DNA from: Pteria penguin
Taxonomy: Eukaryota > Mollusca > Bivalvia > Pterioida > Pteriidae
Length of the DNA stretch: 64,000 nucleotides
Direction: 5' to 3'
NCBI GenBank assembly: GCA_035048485.1
Contig: CM068583.1
Coordinates: 22,419,341 to 22,483,340 of the forward strand
Shown: positions 1 to 10,023 of the stretch, one piece after another
How the letters are laid out: each line of letters starts with the position of its first letter
Position numbering within the stretch: position 1 is the stretch's first letter
Made by a program: the position numbers and the translations under genes
Notes under the pieces: model-generated
Seen by the model: the letters and a program-made list of their open reading frames with translations, nothing else
Told to the model about the DNA's origin: nothing
Database searches by the model: none

Positions 1-1688
1 GTGTACATTCAAGCATGATTTCCAAATAAAGCAGATGACAGTTTGATATTCTGTTGTACAACTTCAAAAGTTGTAATGGTGAATTAAGATGATGTGTCTG
101 CTCTTGAAAACGACTCATCCTGCTTTCTGCATATCATTGTGATGTATAAAACTGACCATATCTCACTATGTTCTCACCGTACAGACAAAACACTAGTTTT
201 AATTAATGGTCCTTGCACCACTTTACCAATTCTTTTCCACTTCTGCTGACTGGACCTTATTAAACAAGAGCAGATAACTCACCTTATAAAACTTATACAT
301 CATTGTTACACGTAGTGTATTTACTCCCATTCACATACATTGTAGTGATATACAAAACTCAATCAGGAATCAAAATATGATCAATATAACATTTTGGTGT
401 TCCTGTGATGGCGGCAGTCGCAAGTATAGTCCAGTAAAATTAACATGGATTAGACACCAAGTTCTGTTGCATTTAAGAATGAAATTTAATCTCAAGGAAA
501 TTTTGACCAATCTGATTAAAACCATATTTTTATTCTGGTTCTCTATTTGTCCCATTAAAAACGCCATGAGGGGTTATGTTCTGGTGAACACATGATGTTT
601 CAGTCACCGAAACCATTAATTCTCGTAGCCAGTTGATGACTCGGCAATTGACAATATGTAACAAACAGTGTTCAAAAACCACCATGTAGGTCACACTTAC
701 ACAGAAGTGAGACAGACGAACGCTGGGGATGTTAATCAGCTCATTCCAAGGAATTTGTAGCCGATTCACTGACCATTGGCTGAAAATCAGAATTCACAAG
801 AACATGACCACTTTTAGGGTTTGCCAAATCTTCATCCGCAATGGGACAAATACATGTAGAGAGGCAGAATGAAGATGATAGTTTTAATCAGATTGATTGT
901 TGACATGTTCACTAGTAAATAGCACAAATCCTTTGTATCCCATTTTTGGCCGGATTGCAAAGTAATTTTGGTTTGTAGATTGGCGATGTCTGTCTATCCA
1001 TTTGCCTGTCCATCAACATTTTGGTTCAAGTTTCTGGTTTAAGCAAAATCTCATCAACTACGAGGGGTGTAAACATAATACTTCACACATAGGTTCCCTA
1101 TGACCAGAGCTTTCAAATTACTCCATGACTTTTGACATAGTAAACTTGACCATGGACTTTAATCTACTTTTAACCAATTTTAACTTGGCTGTATCTTTTG
1201 AATTAATAGGGTTAGGGCTTTGACTTCACAGATAGGTTCTTTATGACAATTGCTCTCAATTGGTATCATGACTTTTGATCTTGTGAGCTTGACCTTGTTT
1301 CAAATTTGCTTTGCATTTTTGCCATACCGTCTTTTGTGTTTTCTTGTATTGAACTGTAATTGTCATCAAATTTTCCAAACCTAATCGTAAAGAGATAACT
1401 CATAACTGATAAAGCTTTTTCAGATACTAACTGACACAAAGTCTAATGTGTTAGAGATCAAGTGTAACATTTATATTAAATTTTAAGAAATATATTATTT
1501 AACCTTGGTTGTCATAAGTTTTTATATACAATTTCATCTACAATACATGTTTCAGCATAAAGAACTTATCAAAATGATAAATAAGTGGGTATGAAATGAT
1601 ATTATTCCTCTGATAACAGTACGGAATGCCTACTAAGAAAATTAATTTTATACTTTTAATATGTTGTTCCATTTTTTGTCTTCTGCAG
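1..1688. other. Upstream non-coding DNA with a weak diverged repeat
   Basis: No coding exon could be supported here. Two loosely similar segments near 1070-1165 and 1222-1315 share words such as ACTTCACACATAGGTTC and ACTTCACAGATAGGTTC followed by CATGACTTTTGA and a GCTTGACC-like end. This is a decayed tandem repeat of the short-unit type seen in the hairpin-ended elements elsewhere in the window. The missing 5' exons of the MIF4G gene must lie here or before the window, but no phase-matching donor stood out. Confidence 0.5.
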
Positions 1689-2001
1689 AAGTTGCAAATT
1701 CAGCAGAATGATTCACCTTTGGTATCAGCCACTGATATGCGAGAGCTTGAGGATTACTTACAAGAGCTGACGATTGACATTGAGGAGGAACACCTGGATA
1801 GGATCAACACATTGTCCAATGAGGCGATCAGGACAGAGGAAGATCTTAAAAGCATTACTCACATCATATATTCTAGAAGTAAAAAAGACAGAGAGTTTGC
1901 GAAAACTGCAGCCTGTGTTTGTGATCGGCTTTCCAATATTGAAGTTCAGGGAACTAAATTCAGAAATACAGTATTGAAGTTAATACAGGAAGATTTTAAA
2001 G
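1689..2001 (+). CDS. MIF4G gene, first exon in window
   Basis: The acceptor is TTCTGCAG ending at 1688 after a T-rich tract. The exon is open in phase 0 (KLQIQQNDSPLVSATD...) and ends in phase 1 at G2001 before GTACTC, a weak but usable donor. It encodes 104 residues covering the first two helical hairpins of the domain, including ELEDYLQELT and AACVCDRLSNI. A longer reading back to ATG 1626 is only intron sequence that happens to be open. Confidence 0.82.
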
Positions 2002-5000
2002 GTACTCGTATTTGATATCCATCTAATACCTAACCTAGTTTTCGTGAGTTTTAGGTAAGTATGGCTCATATTAGGGAGATCAAAGTCCTGTCATGTGTTT
2101 TTTTTTCTTTTTGATAGTCTAAATGTAAATCCTAAGCCTGTATAAAGGTTAGGCCTTGCACTTCAAACATTTTTACTATTTTTACTATTGTTGAGTCGGC
2201 TTCGGTGAAGCCGCACTCATTGCAATCACTTTCTTTTCAGGGGTTATAACTTTCACTACCGATATAGAGCTTACTACGCCGCTGAAAAATAAAGTGCCGA
2301 AAAATTACTGATGTTGTCTTAAAAATACTTGATCAGCACAATGTACCTTTAGCTCAGTTAATTTAAGCTAAACATAAACTATTTTCAATAACTCGAAAAA
2401 GGAGTTGCAATAATGTTTTCAAATTTCGCGTAATAATATGTATTTGTGACTACTTTACGATGTGTTTACCACCGACACCGTTGGATGTACTCGATTGTGT
2501 AATTCTCCGGACAAAACATTTGTCTTGATCTTATATCGATTGTTTTTATCGAGATATTTCAATTAAAGTTTTCCCCAACATGTTCTGGAACTTTAGTTCT
2601 TTTTCACATATATGACAAATTTAAAGATCGATCTTCCCGCATTTCCTCTGATAATGAAAATGCAATATAAATATTTAGGTAAATGTTGTGTGTTTCTAAA
2701 TATAGATGATGTTAAAACATTATGAGAATCGTGAATAAGATGGTTATTTAATGTCCCACTTGAAGGAATGTCATTCCTTGGCTCAACTTCGACTCGTGAC
2801 AACAATGCAGTAAAACTTGTTGCCATGAAGTTGTCGATTGCACGTTCATTTCGGATACAAGCAATTGCAAACTCTTTGCCGTAAGATAGTATGAAGAGAG
2901 CAAATTTTATTAGCATTTTGTACATAGGTATAATGACGATGTAGTTGCAACAAAGACCTAATTTTTGACACCCCCACCCCCATTTTCCTGAAATCCTGAA
3001 TCCGCCACTAAAATGGTAAAATGATTACATACTAAAAATCAGCAAAGCCGACTCTAAGGACTTTTGAGTCGTTTGATTTTTACTATTGTCGGCGACATCC
3101 TCGCTAAATTCTTCTGATTTTGATTTATCAATTATGCTTTGAATGATTAAAATTTTGAAATTTTCGAAAGAATGAAATGATTTTGTCCAAAACAGCTTCT
3201 TATAACTAGAAAATCTATATGGCTAGCTGTGTCGAAAGACTTGTGGGTTGATGACAGAAAATAGTTGGACTTCCAGAGCAGAAGTGGAAGTCATAAGTAT
3301 GAAAACAGTTTGGATTTTTATACTTAAAATTGAATTGAAAAGGCATGTCAGTGCATCAGCTATTATGTCAATTTGAAAATAAAAATGGATGATATGGCTT
3401 TTCATAATACATGTACTTAATGAGTTATGACTTTCAGCAAAATTGACAAATTGCTTTTAACGTCAAGACTTAAATTTCTGCCCTGGGAATCCACTTTTCT
3501 CTCTGTCATCAGTGTGCGTTCTGTTAAGTTATGAATATCTGTAAATGATTATTGAATTTTTTTTTCTTTTTTCATGAGACAAGGCATGTCAGAGAAATAC
3601 TCATATTTTTATAACATACGAAAGAGCAACATTTTGTATGTTGTTAAAGAGCCACTTTGAGTACTGTACTGCCAAAGACAAAACTTTTTATACCTTAGAT
3701 CAAGGATAATGGACCCTTTCACACTAACCTGCGGACTGTTTTGGTGGGCAGATGTATTTGTGGAAACCAATGAGCACAGTGAGCTGGCACTCATAGGTCT
3801 CCCCAAATACTTCAGCCCACCAAGACATTAGGTCTGCAGGTTAGTGTTAAAGGGTCTGTTACTACATATAAATACAATATGCAGCAATTAACTTATGAAG
3901 ATTCTGTATCATTAGTTAAAGACAAGTGTTTCACGAATTTACAATAAAATACAAAACAATCAATTATTAATTCATAAGCGATCAGTTAACTTTTCTGATT
4001 AATCAATTACTTGTTTCAGCTACTCCCCCACATTAGTTTTTAACTATTTATAGAAAGAGTAATTGAGAGCAGGTAAAATTATAAATCAAGCTATGATAGA
4101 AGCTTAATTTCTTTAATTTGTTCAGGACAACCAAAGATCTCTTCCTTAAAGAAAAGAGACAGTGAGTTTTGTTTTGGTATACATGTATTATACAAGGATG
4201 CCAGTCACTGAGTAGACCTACATCAAAAGGGATTTGAAAGGTGTGGATCGACTGAAATTGATTTGTGATTTACTGTACATGTAGGTTCATCAAAATCCCT
4301 CTAGACCTGACCTTTGCTGCCATCAAATTATTTAGTGTGGCATAAGGAGAAGATTGAAAAAGATCAGTCCTCTTTTCCAGACTGGGTAGAATGCTGTCAT
4401 TTGATGAGAGTATTTTATCACTTTGGAAACAATATTAAAATGTTCATTAAATCTAACCTTTCTTTCTGGTTGAGCTAACACTTTGTTCAAAGCTTATCAT
4501 TATTATAAGTTAAAGACTGTTGGAGTGTAACATATTTTCATGAAGATTTATTAAAAATAAGGAATGAACGTTCTTAATGGCATTAAGGTTAGGAAATGAA
4601 TGAAAATGGAAACCCAACAAAATTCTCTAAAGCTATACACAGTGACTCAAAATGTTGAAGAGATTTCCTGTATTAATCCACACCCCCACCGCTACCCCAC
4701 CCCACCCTTTTCCTTACTTCTCATACTGCACTTAGTTTTCTTTTTAGGTCACCTGAGTAAACTCAGGTGACCTATTGCTATCTGTTTTCGTCCGTCGTCG
4801 TGCGTCGTTCGTCGTGCGTCGTGTGTTAACATTTGAACATTTTCAGCTTCTTCTCTGCAACCACTGAACCAATTTTAACCAAATTTGGCATAAAGCATCT
4901 ATGGCTGAAGGGGAACAAAAATTGTGAATTTCATGGTGCCTGCTCCCCCAGGGGCTGAGGGGTGGGGCCAAAACCACTAAAATTAATGCAATCTTTCAAA

Positions 5001-5315
5001 ATCTTCTTCTTTACTCCTGGACACATAGCAGCCAAACTGTTGACATGACTGTATTCAGCATTGAGCCCTCTACCAAAATTGTGAAATTCATGGCCCCAGG
5101 GACAGGGGTTCTAGTGCTAGGGCGGGGCTAAAAATGTATATAGTGAAAATGCCTTATTTCTTTGAAAATCTTCTTCTCTGCTCCTGGGTATTAAATAAAC
5201 TAACTAAGTACATAGTTATGATGAGCAAGAGTGCCTCTACCAAAATTGTGAATTGTATGGCCACAGGGTCAGGGGTTCTGGTGTTAGGGTGGGGCTCTCT
5301 ATTGATTATATAGTG

Positions 5316-5347
<32 letters not shown>

Positions 5348-8300
5348 ATGCTCTTAGGTATTAAATAAACAAATAAAGTACATAGTTATGATAAGCAAGA
5401 GTGCCTCTACCAAAATTGTGAATTTTATGGCCCCAGGGTCAGGGGTTCTGGTGTTAGAGCGGGGCCCTATATGGATTATATAGTGAAAATGCATTATTTC
5501 TTTGAAAATCCTCTTCTCTGCTCCTGGGTATTAAATAAACCAACTAAGTACATAGTTATGATAAGCAAGAGTGCCTCTACCAAAGTTGTGAATTTTATGG
5601 CCCCAGGGTTAAGGGTTCTGATGTTAGGGTGGGGCCCTATTGATTATATAGTGAAAATGCATACATTCTTTGAAAATCTTCTTCTCTGCTTCTATCAAAG
5701 CACATAGTTATGATGAGCAAGGGTGCCTCTACCAAAACTGTGAATTTTATGGCCCCAGGGTCAGTATTATGGTGTTAGGGTGGGGCTTTATTGATTATAT
5801 AGTGAAAATACATTAATTCTTTGAATATATTTTCCTTTGCTCCTGGGTTCCAAGTATATATATTTCTGATGAAAAAAGGTGCATCTAGCAAAATGGTTAT
5901 TTTTAACCAACCCCCCCCCAAATAAATGGCCCCAGGGTCAGTGGTTCTTTTGGGGTGAGGTACAAAACTGGTTATAAAGTGGAAATGCATTTTCTCTTTG
6001 TTTATACTCCAATCAATCTCTGGGTATTAAGTAAATAGAGTAAGCATGCTATGTTTATAAATAAATAATGATAAGCAATAGTGCCTCTTTCAAAATTGTG
6101 CATCGTGAATTTCATGACCTCTGGTTTAAGACACGAACCAAAGTTATTTGAAAGTTGTTACACAATACTCAGGTGACCTATAAGGCCCGTGGGCCTCTTG
6201 TTATTCTTTTATTAATTAATATCACTGCATATATAGAGACCCTCAGTGTCTTTTCGGAAATCCTGGATCCACCCCTGACACTCATTTAAGAATTATACGA
6301 TTGTATTGTCTATACTGTTATTTCTTATTTCCTGCTATAATAAGTGAACAACCCCACCCCATTTTGTTTCTCTAACTGCTTCTATAACCAAAGGAATGTG
6401 TGTATTTATGTGTACAAATGTATTTTAAAGTAAAAACTGAAAAGGAAACTTAGTTCAGAAGTAAAAGAAGCAAAGGAGGGGAGGGGGTGGTAGAGGAGGG
6501 ATGTTACAGAGCACATAGTCTATGCGTTTAGTCGTTATAGAGTTATATACATCTTTGAGGATTTTATTAATAACCTCCTACATACTTAAATGATTTATTT
6601 TGTAGTGAAAGATACATTAAGGCAAGATGACAATAAAAGTTACCTTGGCTTCTTCACATTCTTATGTCAGATTTACAACAGTATGAGACTTGCTACAGGT
6701 GAACCATTCAAACCATTGGTAATACCTATATATGATTGCTTTGAAATGATCCTCTCCGAGGAACCATCTACAGAGGATGAATTCGAGTGCTTATCTCTGC
6801 AGGTAAATCAAGTGAATATAAGTAATAAATCACATGAATGTAAGTAATAAATCAAGTGAATATAATGTACGTTTACTTATTTTAGCGGGATTCATATTTT
6901 AGTGCAATTAGCGTTGTTTAAAGTGCGCTAATTTATGACTACGCTAAAATAACATACATGAGATCGACAGAATTAAAGCGACACAGCAGTTTCAACTCTA
7001 CAGATATATCTATCAATTAGCTATCAGGAACAAATTCATCATTATTTTGATAAAGCATAAAGAATACACAAGTATCGATAGATTAAAAATGTTTACATTG
7101 CAAGACACTGTCAATATGATTTTCTTACAACCAATGCAAGAATCATAAAGTTAAGGAATTAATCCAGTGCTATGCAGAATGTTCTACAATACCGTCTATT
7201 ATGTAGTTATAGGCAGAGAGCGGTCATTGATACGACTGATTTATCTCATATCAACTTATGAAAATAAGGGCTTGATCCAAAATGACATCTTATTTTCTAT
7301 ATGTCTTTCTTTAAAAAGAAGAAAATTTATTACTATTATTACTAGATGTTGTGCTTTCAATGATTTGTTAGGTCATTAGATAAACGTGAATGAATTAAAG
7401 TTGTATTTGATTCACTGCATGAACTGTGAGTAAGATAATTTACCCGACGCTTGTCATCCAAGCCAATTAACGGTTAAACAACTCCATGTAAGTGTACTCG
7501 TTAATTATGTCCAATGGCAGACGTGTCATAATAGCTGATTTGATAGTCATGCATACGACATATATATCAATTCCTCGTAAATAAGATATTTAAACACAAT
7601 ATTTTTTACCCCCAAACTGGTTTTAATGGATAAATTGCGCTAATCGAGATATGACAAATGCACTGATTCATGACTATGCTAAAATATTGCCGACCACTCT
7701 TTCAAGCATTTTGTGCTAAAATTTGATTGCACTAATATATGTACACATACAGTAAGTAATAAATCATGTGAATATAAGTAATATAGAATGAGATCTCCAC
7801 AGCCCAGGACTCTCCATCAGTGCCAACTTTTCATACTTCGAGTGATGCTTTGTAAGGTGGAGTACAGCCTAAAAACTAAAGAACTTCTTCAGATATCTAT
7901 CATGTATAATGTACCACCTGCTGTGAGATAGTGTTCTTTGTAGCTGCATTAAGTCGAGGGCTTTCTCTGTTTACTTCTTTTTCCTGCACCACTAGACATT
8001 GCCCAGCTACATATAGGTGAAATAATTTTGGTGTGGTATTTGATTATAAAAGATACAATTACTATTACTAGTATTAGCAGCTAATGTGAAATAATCTTTT
8101 TCATTTTATTAAATGGACGTTTTTATCATTTAACATATGATGTAATGAGCCTTATGCCAGACATGCTACTTTTTGCTGGGATTTTCATTATGACATTAAT
8201 GCATAATTAATTAAGAATGGTGATGACAGAATAAAACAATGTAAATTTTTACAGCAAATTATTGTTTGTCTGGGATGAAATGAAATAAAATCAACAGGAA

Positions 8301-8881
8301 AAAGGTCTATTGCAGAACTTTAAGCAGGAGAGAAAATTCATATTAGAGGGCCGCATTCATTAATTTGCCATCTCTGTAGAAGAGAAAAATCACAGAGTGG
8401 ATAAAACTAGAAACAAACAGGCTAAAACAATATGACAACAGTAATAATATGATTATAATGTACTTATAATTGCAGCTACAGTCTGTTGGAAAAGATCTTG
8501 ATATACAGGACTCAGTTAGAATGACGAAATTTCTAGAACGTGTCAGGTCACAGATCATAAAGGATGGGTGAGTTTAGAGTCAAGCTTGACTTTTAACTCT
8601 ATTCAAGGCATAATTCTGACTAGAATTATGTTACTTCCCATGTAGAGTGGTATCTGACATAAAGTAATCGTTACGTCTTCAAATTCCATGGAAGCTTGTC
8701 TAAATTTCAGGGAAATGATGGTACAAAAATGATGTTTCCATTGGAAATTTATGACGTCATAATTGTTTACATTAGATACTGATGGGAAATAACGAAAAGA
8801 CTCAATAGTGAATCAAAATGTCAATTTAAGTAGACATTTCAGTCAATGTTTGGTACATTGTTATATTATCATTAGTGTTAA

Positions 8882-8919
<38 letters not shown>

Positions 8920-9983
8920 TAAAATCATAAACTTCACTCTGCTTTTTGTGTACAACGTCGCTGACTTTGCCTTCTAACTGAAACTCTGCTACACAAGATT
9001 TTTTTTTTGGCCAAATTATCCCCAGTATGGCCTCCGGCATTTCTCAGGTAACCAAAACATTTTATTTCATTTTCCAGTTTATATCAATGTGGTGCTCAGT
9101 CACCATTATGTAAATAGTTGTAGAGTTTGAAGTCCACGTATCCGTAGTCGACGCGACTGTTTCGACGTCCGGCAACTCAACAAACATTTACGGTGTCGAT
9201 TCTCGACTTTGTTGTGTTACGCGACGGAACACTATATTCAAATGCTATAAGAGACATAAGGTTTTTGAAACCTGTTCCCTCAACAATTCTAAGAGGCATA
9301 TAATTTTCCACAATCATTTTCACAATTGCACACGTTATCTCCTCTGACTTCGCACCGGACAAGTGACAGGAGCGAGGTGAATGAACAAACTTTGCCATAG
9401 ACGGTTGTTTTTCCATTTGGGGAGTGCTTTCGTTTTTAATCCCTGTAAAGTGTTTAAGCCTTAAATGGTTAAACATATTTGTAGTGCCCCCAATATACAG
9501 GTATGTCAGTTCCCTTTCACATAATTATACTTCACAGTTTTACTATCAGCTGTCCGAATTTAATTGAATTGATTGTTTGAAGCAATTCCAAGCCTTTGAC
9601 ATTTGAGGAGGCATTTTTGTTTTCAGAATTTGGTTCGAATAACACCAACTGTATTTTCAACCCAAGCATCGTGCAGTACATTTACAAAAAAGCTATGGGT
9701 AAAGATAATTAAAGTTGAGCACCTATTCAATGATACAAACAATCGACATATATATTCCCCGCGGCGGTTGAAGAAGTACCTGACAATGTATTGATTAATT
9801 GTCAAAACATTCACAGAGGGAAGTGTTCCGTCGCGCAACAAAAACAAGACAAACAAACAAACAGACAGAGTGAGATAACAGCTTCATTCTGTTTTTCTTT
9901 TAATTTATTTTTTTTACAGAGTACTAAGTTTACTAACCGATACTCGGTTCATTCGACGGTTAACTGGGTACTCGTTGACAACC

Positions 9984-10023
<40 letters not shown>

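Noticed and set aside
4133..4170. Possible extra MIF4G exon between 1689-2001 and 6606-6802
   Set aside because: TTCAG/GACAACC and ACAG/TGAG look like borders, but there is no GT donor and phase 1 meets a stop; the flanking exons already join perfectly.
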